The notes under the pieces: generated by a model | Databases searched by the model: none | What the model saw: only the letters and a program-made list of their open reading frames with translations | Told to the model about the DNA's origin: nothing | Part shown: one piece after another, positions 55,025-62,997 of the stretch | How positions within the stretch are numbered: the first letter of the stretch is position 1 | Layout of the letters: every line of letters starts with the position of its first letter | Source of the DNA: Bacteriovoracaceae bacterium | GTDB taxonomy: Bacteria; Bdellovibrionota; Bacteriovoracia; Bacteriovoracales; Bacteriovoracaceae | Direction: 5' to 3' | NCBI GenBank assembly: GCA_023701435.1 | Contig: JAMPXB010000002.1 | Coordinates: 174,171 to 238,170 of the forward strand | Length of the DNA stretch: 64,000 nucleotides | Program-made: the position numbers and the translations under genes

Positions 55025-55579
55025 ATGGAAATAATAGTTCAACCCACCCCAAATCCGAATGCTTTGAAATTCATCCTTGAAAAGGATGTGATGGGAGAAG
55101 GCAAAGTCTCTTTTAAAACTCCCCAAGACTGTAAGGACGTGCCTTTGGCCGCTGCTCTCTTTGATTTACGTGGAGTTGACCAGATTCACTTTTTTCAAAA
55201 TGTAATCACCATCAGTAAATTCAGCTTTGAAGATTGGGACAATTTAGAACCGGCCGTTCAAACATGTATTGATAGCTTTATTGAAGATCATGACCCTAAT
55301 ATTAAAGTCATTGATCCCGAAGCTGAACGTCGTGCGAATCTTTCACCTGAGCTTCAGCACATTGAGGAAATTCTTGATAAGCGCATCCGTCCAGGTCTCC
55401 AGGGCGACGGTGGAGATCTTGCGGTAAAAGACTTTAAAGACAATGTACTGATTGTTAAATACCAAGGTGCGTGCGGGACATGTCCCAGTTCCACTACTGG
55501 AACTCTTGAGGCCATTCGCTCAATTCTTCGGGATGAAGTAAATCCAGAGATTGAAGTTTACCTGGCCCCTGAGGTTTAA
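55025..55579 (+). CDS. Nfu-type Fe-S carrier
   Basis: 184 residues. Two domains: an N-terminal Nfu-N domain (VQPTPNPNALKFIL, residues 1-90) and a C-terminal NifU-like domain with CGTC at about 150-153 in GACGTCPSSTTGTLEAI. It carries assembled clusters from the SUF scaffold to target proteins. It is the last gene of the operon; a hairpin follows. Confidence 0.93.
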   Translation: MEIIVQPTPNPNALKFILEKDVMGEGKVSFKTPQDCKDVPLAAALFDLRGVDQIHFFQNVITISKFSFEDWDNLEPAVQTCIDSFIEDHDPNIKVIDPEAERRANLSPELQHIEEILDKRIRPGLQGDGGDLAVKDFKDNVLIVKYQGACGTCPSSTTGTLEAIRSILRDEVNPEIEVYLAPEV

Positions 55580-55617
55580 TAAGTCTTAAGCTAATCTCAA
55601 GCTAAGTATGGTAACTC

Positions 55618-55637
55618 TTTGAGGCCCAGACCTCAAA
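55618..55637 (+). terminator. possible terminator after the SUF operon
   Basis: TTTGAGG at 55618-55624 and CCTCAAA at 55631-55637 with a 6-base loop. No T-run follows, so only tentative. Confidence 0.4.
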
Positions 55638-55696
55638 AACTCTCAAAGAAAAAGTCTGCAAAATAAGCTAAACTTCCTCTGTACCAGGGGAAGTTT

Positions 55697-56056
55697 ATGC
55701 TGAGTTTTATGGTCAACATCTTCTTATCCACCTTTGTTTTACTTCTTATCGCTCGTATCGTTCCGGGACTGGAAATAAACAACATTGGATCGGCCCTCAT
55801 CTCGTGCCTTATGATTGGGCTGGTGAACTTTCTGATCAGACCCATGATTCTTCTTTTAACCCTTCCAGTGACCCCTCTGACGGTGGGATTTTTTACCTTT
55901 ATTATCAATGCTTTAATCCTTAATCTGGCCACCGGACTCATCGATGAATTTGGTCTCAGGAGCTGGAGCGCCTCACTTTTAGGGGCTTTCATCCTAACTC
56001 TCTTCCGGTTGTTCCTGGACACTTTACGCTCAGACAGAAGAAAACTGATCAGTTAG
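55697..56056 (+). CDS. YvlD-type four-helix membrane protein
   Basis: 119 residues with four membrane helices. The sequence ARIVPGLEINNIGSALI and LVNFLIRPMILLLTLPVTPLTVGFF matches the phage-holin-4-2 / YvlD family, widespread in bacterial chromosomes and sometimes tied to envelope stress. There is no phage gene nearby, so a lysis role is unlikely. It lies 55 bp before the FHA pair. Confidence 0.85.
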   Translation: MLSFMVNIFLSTFVLLLIARIVPGLEINNIGSALISCLMIGLVNFLIRPMILLLTLPVTPLTVGFFTFIINALILNLATGLIDEFGLRSWSASLLGAFILTLFRLFLDTLRSDRRKLIS

Positions 56057-56110
56057 GGGCCTTAATAAATATTTAGTTTTTATTTATTTTATTTTAGCGA
56101 TAATAAAGAC

Positions 56111-56464
56111 ATGCAGCTCAAGATTAAATTTAACAATGAAGTTCTAACTTTTGAAACAGATAAAGAAACTGTCAGCATAGGCCGTTCCAGTGAGAATGAT
56201 TTTGTAGTTCCCTACGAGGATTTTTCACGTAAACACTGCCAGGTCACTTTTAAGGGAGATTATGTCTTCATGATGGACCTGGGAAGTAAGAATGGTGTCA
56301 CCATTGATGGGAAAAAGATCACTCCTCACCAGCAATATCCTATTTATATAAACTCAAGAGTCTTTCTGGCCAATCTCTTTGAATTCATTCTTCCTGATGG
56401 TACTTCAATCAAAGAAGATCTTCTCGATCTCACTTTGGATGAACCTATTATCAGGAATCGGTAG
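56111..56464 (+). CDS. FHA-domain protein, soluble
   Basis: 117 residues, nearly all a forkhead-associated domain: IGRSSENDFVVPYEDFSRKHC and GSKNGVTIDGKK. No membrane helix, unlike its three relatives in the window. It is seven bases before a second FHA gene with a membrane anchor, so the two could form a pair that binds the same phosphoprotein in solution and at the membrane. Ligand and kinase are unknown. Confidence 0.88.
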   Translation: MQLKIKFNNEVLTFETDKETVSIGRSSENDFVVPYEDFSRKHCQVTFKGDYVFMMDLGSKNGVTIDGKKITPHQQYPIYINSRVFLANLFEFILPDGTSIKEDLLDLTLDEPIIRNR

Positions 56465-56471
56465 GTTTTAA

Positions 56472-57038
56472 ATGGGTCTGAACTCTTTTAAATTCAGCCT
56501 CACCTCATCCAAAGAAACATTCAGTTTCTCTACTTCGAAGCAGGCCATTACCATTGGCCGTTCTCTTAAATGTGATTTTATTGTGCCAAAGGAAGATCTT
56601 TCCCGGGAACACTGTCTGATTGAAATAGATAATAATGAAATATTTATTACCGACCTCGGCAGTAAAAACGGCGTCTCCCTGGATCGGTCCCGTATCTCAT
56701 CTCATAAACGTCACCAAGTGACTTCTGAGGTTGAGGTCCTGTTATCCAATAAATATCTCTTTAAAGTAAATCCAGTAGGCCTTGAGATCAAATCCAGAAT
56801 GGATTTAGTGGACCATAAAGATGTCTCACCGGTAGCTGAAACTGTAACCATTCAACTCGAGGCCGAACGGCCAATGGAAAATTCCTTTAAATCCCGTCCT
56901 CCGACATCTCTACCGGTAAAAATAAAAAGAAGGGTGACAGAGGAGGAAAAAAAGGGACCAGGTCCGGAAGTCATTAAGATGATCATCGGATTTGTGGTGA
57001 TCACAGGAATCCTGGCCTACTCTCTTTTAAAAGAATAG
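56472..57038 (+). CDS. FHA-domain membrane protein
   Basis: 188 residues: FHA domain at 1-95 (IGRSLKCDFIVPKEDLSREHC, GSKNGVSLD), a basic linker and a C-terminal membrane helix at about 168-186. It resembles the two FHA membrane proteins at 41994 and 48815 in build, but shares the DLGSKNG form with its neighbour at 56111. Convergent with hemF across 15 bp. Confidence 0.88.
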   Translation: MGLNSFKFSLTSSKETFSFSTSKQAITIGRSLKCDFIVPKEDLSREHCLIEIDNNEIFITDLGSKNGVSLDRSRISSHKRHQVTSEVEVLLSNKYLFKVNPVGLEIKSRMDLVDHKDVSPVAETVTIQLEAERPMENSFKSRPPTSLPVKIKRRVTEEEKKGPGPEVIKMIIGFVVITGILAYSLLKE

Positions 57039-57053
57039 GCCTTCAAGAAAATC

Positions 57054-57941
57054 CTACCAGGCCTTAGGGGTGTAGTAAGACCACATCTTTTCATGGGGAG
57101 ACCCAGAGGCCGGACGATACTGATAGGAAAACTTACAGCGCGCCGGCAAAGAGATCAAAATAGAATCCACTCGGCCATTTGTTCTAAGACCAAAGAGAGT
57201 TCCACGGTCATGCAATAAATTAAACTCAACATACCTGCCACGACGATGAAGCATGAAGTCTTCATCTTCCTCAGTCCAGTTCTCAGTCATTCTTTTAGTA
57301 ACGATGGGGAAGTATGACTTAATAAAATGTTCAGAGAGATTAAACACATATTTCATATCTTCTTCGGCGTTTCCTGAGTTCATGTGATCAAAGAAAATTC
57401 CGCCGATGCCTCTCATTTCAAGACCACGGTGGGAATTATTAAAATAAGTATCACATTCTTTTTTCATCTCTTCATAAGAGCTGCTTGCGGCCTCTTTCCA
57501 GACACCATGAAAATATGAAAAATCTTCTTCATAAGGATAGTAAGGCGTCAGATCAGCACCGCCGCCAAACCAGAACTTATCACCTTGATGAATCATCCGG
57601 AAATTAGCATGAACGGTCGGAACTCGCGGGTTTTTGGGATGAATAATCAGAGATATTCCGGCCGCCCACATCTCATCCCCCGTGCCCTTGAGGTTCTTGG
57701 CAAACTGTGGATCAATCTTTCCAAAGACACAGGAAGTATTTACCCCGGCATTTTCAAAGAGCTCACCCTGAAAAGCACGGGTAATGCCACCCCCGCCTGG
57801 GTGACCGGCATGATCAGTGCGACTCCAAGGATCATCTTTCACTATTAAGGCCGGATCCAGTCTGCGCATTTCCTGAGTTATCCGGTCTTGTAAATCTTTA
57901 ACGTGCTGGTGAAAGTTATTCTTTAAAAGTTCTAGTTTCAT
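57054..57941 (-). CDS. hemF: oxygen-dependent coproporphyrinogen III oxidase
   Basis: 295 residues, standard length. Decarboxylates coproporphyrinogen III to protoporphyrinogen IX using oxygen, in haem synthesis. Family segments are complete: VHANFRMIHQGDKFWFGGGADLTPYYPY, GGIFFDHMNSG, RRGRYVEFNLLHDRGTLFGL and RVDSILISLPA. Start ATG at 57941 with AGGAAA upstream. It implies an aerobic haem pathway, in keeping with the system II cytochrome c genes at 26-29 kb. Confidence 0.96.
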   Translation of the reverse strand: MKLELLKNNFHQHVKDLQDRITQEMRRLDPALIVKDDPWSRTDHAGHPGGGGITRAFQGELFENAGVNTSCVFGKIDPQFAKNLKGTGDEMWAAGISLIIHPKNPRVPTVHANFRMIHQGDKFWFGGGADLTPYYPYEEDFSYFHGVWKEAASSSYEEMKKECDTYFNNSHRGLEMRGIGGIFFDHMNSGNAEEDMKYVFNLSEHFIKSYFPIVTKRMTENWTEEDEDFMLHRRGRYVEFNLLHDRGTLFGLRTNGRVDSILISLPARCKFSYQYRPASGSPHEKMWSYYTPKAW

Positions 57942-57971
57942 AAAGTTTCCTGAGTCGATTACAATAATAGA

Positions 57972-60173
57972 ATGTTAATAAAATTTATCACAAGATCACT
58001 ACGCTCTCTAGGAATGTTTCTTATCTTTGTCTTTGCGTCCCTATGCATATTTGGGTCCATCATTGTGCGTGACATCGATAATTCAACCCTATTGGGAAAA
58101 CTCCTCGATTACACGATTTCATTTGAAAACCGTTTCTACGATTTCCGAATGAAAGCTCAATTGAATCCTAATTTCAAGAGCCAAGAAATCGTATTGGTCA
58201 AAATCGATGACTATTCGTTGCAAAAGCTTGGAGTCTGGCCGATACCAAGAACTGAACACGCTAAAATGATCGATAAATTGAGAGTTTTTGGCGCAAAAGT
58301 TGTGGCCCTCGATATTCTTTATCCGGAAAAATCTCCTCAAATGGGAAATGTCTCTCCTGATGAAGTTTTAGCTGAATCTTTTAAGAATTTTCAGACTGCC
58401 GGCGGTAGGGTCTTTCTCGCCTACACCCTGGCCAGTAATGAGGGAGAGGTTTTAGCGGAACCACCACTGGAAATGCTCAACGATGCTATCCTTACCCGGA
58501 ATTCTCCGGAAGTGGACATGAATCCCAAAAAGATCAACCGCTATACTTTTCCTATTCAGCAATTTATTGAAACTGAAGCAGGTCTAGGGAATATTACTGC
58601 CCTGGAGGATCGGGATGGGATATTTAGACACTATCAATTAGTGGCCAATATCGACACCATCTATTATGGCTCTCTGGCCTTAAATGCTTATGAAGCCTTC
58701 ACAGAACAGAAAAAAACCATCAATGTTTTTGCAGATGCTACCGGAGAGCTTGAACTTAATGGAAAGAAAATGGAAATTGGCCGTGGCGGGGATGTGAAGA
58801 TTCGCTATGTGGGAGATGAGCAACAATTTGATTCAGTCTCACTTTACGATTTAATTACTGCTCCTGATGACGATCAAAAAATGAGAAGTATTCTGGGCGG
58901 AAAGATGGTCTTTGTCGGATCGACTGCCTTAGGGGCCCATGACTTAAGGCCTTCACCCATTAATTCCAAAATGCCTGGAGTTTATTCCCATATGAACATG
59001 GGGCACATGCTGCTTCATCAGTACTTCTATCAGAATTCCAACAACTCAGTGAAATACTCGCTGATCTTCTTGGTACTGGGAATGATTTTATTCCTGGGCG
59101 TTCAAAGAATGGGAAATCCTTTTCTGGACGCTTTAGTGGTAATACTCGTTGTTACCTCAAGCTATCTGGTAGATGTGTATTACTTCCTACCTAATGGATA
59201 TGAATTAAAACTCTTCTATTGTTTCTTCTGCTTCATTGCCTGTTACTCATGGAATACCTTTTTGAAGTTTTACGAATCAAATAAAGAGAAAAAACAGATC
59301 CGAGGAACCTTTGCCAGATATGTGGCCCCGACCATCGTGGACGAGATGCTTAAAGATCCGGAAAAGCTTCATGTGGGCGGAACGAAGATGGACATTACTT
59401 GTTTGTTCTCTGACGTCAGGGACTTTACCAGTATCTCTGAAGGTCTGACGGCGACGGAACTCGCTCATTCCTTAAATCTTTATATGGGTCAGATGACCGA
59501 TATCGTTTTTGATACCAAGGGAACACTCGATAAATATATCGGTGATGCCATTGTGGCCATTTGGGGAGCACCCCTGGAAATTGGTAACCATGCTCAACAT
59601 GCTGTTGAAGGAGCGATCAAAATGATGACGGTTCTTCCTTCGATTAATGAAGAATTCGTCAAGTTGGGGAGACCGATTTTTAATGTAGGCATTGGTCTAA
59701 ATTCTGGGGAATGCTCTGTAGGAAATATGGGTTCAGATAGAATTTTCTCTTACACGGCCCTTGGGGACAATATGAACCTTGGTGCTCGTTTAGAAGGACT
59801 TTGTAAGTATTATGGGACTCAGATTCTCATTTCTGAGATGACCCTGGAGAGGCTGGATTTAACTCATATAAAAACCAGACCCATTGATAAAGTAATCGTA
59901 AAAGGTAAAACCACACCTGTGGGTATTCATGAGGTTCTTCACCCGCTTCACTGGATGAGTAAAGATCCAGAATCCTTGAATTTTTACTTAACGGCTTATC
60001 ATCTTTTTCAGAATCGGGATTTCGCTGGAGCGATGAATATCTTCGGACAGCTTTTGATGGCCAATGAAAAGGACAAACCCTCAAAAAGATTTCATGACCT
60101 TTGTAAGAAATACGTCGAACATCCGGAAATGGTTAAAGACAATTTTGACGTCACGACCATGACTGAGAAGTGA
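57972..60173 (+). CDS. CHASE2-domain class III adenylate cyclase
   Basis: 733 residues. An N-terminal membrane helix (residues 10-32), a CHASE2 sensor domain outside the membrane (about 40-330, with VLVKIDDYSLQKLG and WPIPRTEH), three membrane helices at about 360-430, and a class III cyclase domain from about 470. Catalytic residues: metal aspartates in CLFSDVRDFT and YIGDAIVAIWGAP, substrate lysine in TLDKYIGD, and the N-x3-R transition-state pair in GDNMNLGARLEG. It should make cAMP in response to an extracytoplasmic signal. hemF is divergent. Confidence 0.92.
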   Translation: MLIKFITRSLRSLGMFLIFVFASLCIFGSIIVRDIDNSTLLGKLLDYTISFENRFYDFRMKAQLNPNFKSQEIVLVKIDDYSLQKLGVWPIPRTEHAKMIDKLRVFGAKVVALDILYPEKSPQMGNVSPDEVLAESFKNFQTAGGRVFLAYTLASNEGEVLAEPPLEMLNDAILTRNSPEVDMNPKKINRYTFPIQQFIETEAGLGNITALEDRDGIFRHYQLVANIDTIYYGSLALNAYEAFTEQKKTINVFADATGELELNGKKMEIGRGGDVKIRYVGDEQQFDSVSLYDLITAPDDDQKMRSILGGKMVFVGSTALGAHDLRPSPINSKMPGVYSHMNMGHMLLHQYFYQNSNNSVKYSLIFLVLGMILFLGVQRMGNPFLDALVVILVVTSSYLVDVYYFLPNGYELKLFYCFFCFIACYSWNTFLKFYESNKEKKQIRGTFARYVAPTIVDEMLKDPEKLHVGGTKMDITCLFSDVRDFTSISEGLTATELAHSLNLYMGQMTDIVFDTKGTLDKYIGDAIVAIWGAPLEIGNHAQHAVEGAIKMMTVLPSINEEFVKLGRPIFNVGIGLNSGECSVGNMGSDRIFSYTALGDNMNLGARLEGLCKYYGTQILISEMTLERLDLTHIKTRPIDKVIVKGKTTPVGIHEVLHPLHWMSKDPESLNFYLTAYHLFQNRDFAGAMNIFGQLLMANEKDKPSKRFHDLCKKYVEHPEMVKDNFDVTTMTEK

Positions 60174-60205
60174 AAAAACTTTAATTATAAATCGAATCAA
60201 TTAGA

Positions 60206-60250
60206 GGCCTCCTGAAGTCCTATGCTAAAGCCAAGGGACAACAGGAGGCC
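60206..60250 (+). promoter_or_regulatory. hairpin that masks the HNH ribosome binding site
   Basis: GGCCTCCTG at 60206-60214 pairs perfectly with CAGGAGGCC at 60242-60250; an AA/AA internal loop and a second 4-bp helix (GTCC 60217-60220 with GGAC 60236-60239) complete it. The right arm contains the whole AGGAGG ribosome binding site of the HNH gene, whose ATG starts five bases later. Translation should be low unless the hairpin is opened. Confidence 0.8.
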
Positions 60251-60254
60251 AACT

Positions 60255-61058
60255 ATGGATTTAAAACATTTAACCGACAAAGCATTACTTCAAGACACAA
60301 AAAAGTTCGTTCAAAAAGAAAGAGAAGTGACTACGGTCATTCTCCATCACCTCAAAGAAATAAATTCCCGCAAATTATTTTCTGATTTGAAATATGCAAG
60401 CTTGTTTGAGTACTGCGTGAAGGAGCTGGGATACAATGAATCAAGTGCTTTCAGAAGAATAGAAGCATCAAAACTATTAAAAGATATTCCTCAAATTGAA
60501 AAGAAAATCGAGGAAGGGTCTCTGACTTTGAGTAATATCGCGAAAGCTGCACAGTTTTTTAAAGACAATAATATTTCTGAAGTTGTTGATAAGAAAATGA
60601 TCTTGAGTGAAGTGGAGAATTTATCCACCCGCGAATGTGATAAGAAATTAAATTCTTTTGTTAATAAAGATGAGGATAGAAGAGTTCGGATAAGTATCCT
60701 TGAGAAAACTCATATTGAATTGTTTGAGCTAAAAGGATTCATTGCTAAAAAAATGAATTTTGATGAACTGATCATGTATTTGATAAAAAATTCAAAAGAG
60801 AAAATCGAAAAAGATAAATTCAAACAAAATTCAGGTGTTAGTTCACTTTCTGCGCAGAAAGCAGGTCGCGTTATTTCAGCTTCTGTGAAACGAGAAGTCT
60901 ATATAAGAGACATGAAATGTGTTCAGTGTGGAAGCAGGTTTCATTTAAATTATGATCACCGAAAGCCATATGCGCTTGGAGGGAAATCGACATTCGAGAA
61001 TATTCGGCTTCTTTGTTTCAATTGCAATCAAAGAAGCCGAATCAAAGCAAAACTTTAA
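60255..61058 (+). CDS. HNH endonuclease-like protein
   Basis: 267 residues from the ATG at 60255. The N-terminal 190 residues are helical, with a DUF222-like flavour (YASLFEYCVKELGYNESSAF, then GSLTLSNIAKAAQFF). The C-terminal HNH zinc finger is complete: CVQCG near 222-226, NYDHRKPYALGG with the catalytic histidine, ENIRLLCFNCNQRSR. A 13-bp hairpin (61003-61041) overlaps the end of the finger. Proteins of this build are frequent in Bdellovibrio-type genomes. Target DNA is unknown; stand-alone position suggests a mobile or defence-type gene. Overlaps the convergent gene by 4 bp. Confidence 0.82.
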   Translation: MDLKHLTDKALLQDTKKFVQKEREVTTVILHHLKEINSRKLFSDLKYASLFEYCVKELGYNESSAFRRIEASKLLKDIPQIEKKIEEGSLTLSNIAKAAQFFKDNNISEVVDKKMILSEVENLSTRECDKKLNSFVNKDEDRRVRISILEKTHIELFELKGFIAKKMNFDELIMYLIKNSKEKIEKDKFKQNSGVSSLSAQKAGRVISASVKREVYIRDMKCVQCGSRFHLNYDHRKPYALGGKSTFENIRLLCFNCNQRSRIKAKL

Positions 61059-62875
61059 GGGGATTTCGCTTCCCGCTTGTAATCCTCATCGAAACACCAA
61101 TGTTTCCATGAGAGCTTGCGGGAAATTCCTCCCTTATCTCCATTTGGCAGATTGGGCTGGGAATAGACAATGATTTCCATCTTTCTAAGGGTCGTATCTT
61201 TTACCAGGCGAATATTGCGTTTGTTCCATTGGCGACAAAGGTATCCACCGTAATATCGAGCATACTCACTTTTTTCTGACAAATTTAAATAAAATTTACG
61301 CCAGTGCTCATTGGGAATTTGTGCATAAAAGGCCTGATCTTTTATGCCATAAATATCGCGATCACCGGTAAGAAGTTCAATTTCAGAGTCGTCACTTAAA
61401 GTCGCCGGAACCTCAATCCAGATATTGTCCATTTTTGGATAAGGAGCAAACATGTTCCATTCCTGGTATAGGTGCAACCAGCGTGTCACTGTTTGAAAAA
61501 AAGGTGCTTTGATATTATATTTTTTAATGGTGGTTAAGTTCCACATGAACAAAGTAACAAAGATAAAGGCTCCCAATGCTTCCAAAAGCCACTTGAAAGT
61601 CACAATCTCTTTTTTAGCTGTTGAATACTCCAGGAACTGAGAGAGCTTACCCATGAGTCCCCGATGACCTGAAACCCAAAGATAAATTTTTTGTCCCATC
61701 CAGTTTATTGGCCTTAAGGCAAAAAAAGCGGCGAGCGGTCTTAAGAGCGGCGAGTGCCTCACAAGCTCTATCCAGGCGCTAAAATGAAAGAATCGTTCGC
61801 TCCTTTCATTCACGACCACCCAAGAATGATTCTTTTGCATATCGGCGTAAACCGCTGGCGTCTCCTGAGCGACCTTAATTCCAACTTCTGGTAAAAGAAA
61901 AAACTCTCTTATGATCCGCACACCTTTCTGGCAAAAACCACATTCCCCATCAAAATAAATAGTGATTTTGCCATAATTTTTGCCTTCGAAATAACCCATG
62001 AACTTATCCCAAACCGGCCCCGGAATAAAAATCGACCACATGGTAATGGCAATAAAGGGAAAAAGCCCTATGTTCATGGTGGCAAAAATCCCAAAGTGGA
62101 ATCCCATAAATAGAACAACTATCACCATGCGAACAATCCACCACCGCTTGCCAAAAATAAAACCCAACATCAGTAGAATTGGTCCCAGCCATTCAAGATA
62201 GATGGAAAAACCCGTAATAAACTTCATAATAAAAGGATAGTCTCTGATCCAAATACCGATCCCTGAAGCAAAGATATCCAACCGGGATGAAAAATGAACC
62301 GCCGTCAGCTCCTCTCTCCAAATCGGATGATTTTTTAAAATGTAACTGACAAAATAAATAACGAAGGCCTGAAGAAAAAACGCCAAAGTCCAGGTGCTGA
62401 AATAATCAGTCGTTTCTTTTTTTTCTTTATTAAGAGCTGAATCCAGCGAGAAACATCGATTCAATGGCAAAAAGATCGACAGGAACAAAATGGCACGAAG
62501 GACATCATCTCCCCCATTGTTCACCAACCAATTTCGGTTATGAACTGAGACCGTCATCAAGAAGGCCCCTATCATCGCCCCACGGGACTTGAATCCCACA
62601 AACAACATAAGCCCAAAGAGAAAATGCAAAGAAAACATCAGCACCGCAAAAAGGTAACTACCATTGGCCAGATGAAAGGACAGCGACCAAGGCATGGTCA
62701 GTTCGCTAGTAAAAATACTACGCGGAATAAGCCCTACATCCGTGTAGAAATTCATCAAATCGGGCCACCTGTAAATCACGTCTGACATCACAATGATCCC
62801 GATAAGAACTCGATACAAGGCCATAGACCTGTCATCAAAGCTGAAGGTCTTTTTAATAAAGCTTATTACGGGCAT
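61055..62875 (-). CDS. HTTM - DCC domain membrane protein
   Basis: 606 residues from the ATG at 62875 (AAAGG upstream). Residues 1-280 hold about six membrane helices in the HTTM pattern related to vitamin K-dependent gamma-carboxylase (WPDLMNFYTDVGLIPR). Residues about 300-420 are a DCC (DUF393) thioredoxin-like domain with YFDGECGFCQKG near 308-318. A last helix and a 150-residue C-terminal domain follow. HTTM and DCC occurring together in one protein suggests redox handling of a membrane or lipid substrate; the reaction is unknown. Confidence 0.85.
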   Translation of the reverse strand: MPVISFIKKTFSFDDRSMALYRVLIGIIVMSDVIYRWPDLMNFYTDVGLIPRSIFTSELTMPWSLSFHLANGSYLFAVLMFSLHFLFGLMLFVGFKSRGAMIGAFLMTVSVHNRNWLVNNGGDDVLRAILFLSIFLPLNRCFSLDSALNKEKKETTDYFSTWTLAFFLQAFVIYFVSYILKNHPIWREELTAVHFSSRLDIFASGIGIWIRDYPFIMKFITGFSIYLEWLGPILLMLGFIFGKRWWIVRMVIVVLFMGFHFGIFATMNIGLFPFIAITMWSIFIPGPVWDKFMGYFEGKNYGKITIYFDGECGFCQKGVRIIREFFLLPEVGIKVAQETPAVYADMQKNHSWVVVNERSERFFHFSAWIELVRHSPLLRPLAAFFALRPINWMGQKIYLWVSGHRGLMGKLSQFLEYSTAKKEIVTFKWLLEALGAFIFVTLFMWNLTTIKKYNIKAPFFQTVTRWLHLYQEWNMFAPYPKMDNIWIEVPATLSDDSEIELLTGDRDIYGIKDQAFYAQIPNEHWRKFYLNLSEKSEYARYYGGYLCRQWNKRNIRLVKDTTLRKMEIIVYSQPNLPNGDKGGISRKLSWKHWCFDEDYKREAKSP

Positions 62876-62997
62876 AAGTGCACCTTTCAAGAGTTATACA
62901 TTTCCTATTATTGTAACGGAATTCATGACTTTTTCGAGAGTTTCGTCTAATCTTTCTCGAATCAAGATTGACTAGATAATGCAACGCAAGGCTCCCA

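Noticed and set aside
55633-56022. 129-codon minus-strand frame opposite the YvlD gene
   Set aside because: Shadow of a real four-helix membrane protein with clear family motifs; the antisense product is arginine/lysine-rich and unlike any family.
55697-56056. Prophage holin
   Set aside because: The family name includes holin but YvlD-type genes are ordinary chromosomal ones and no phage genes are near.
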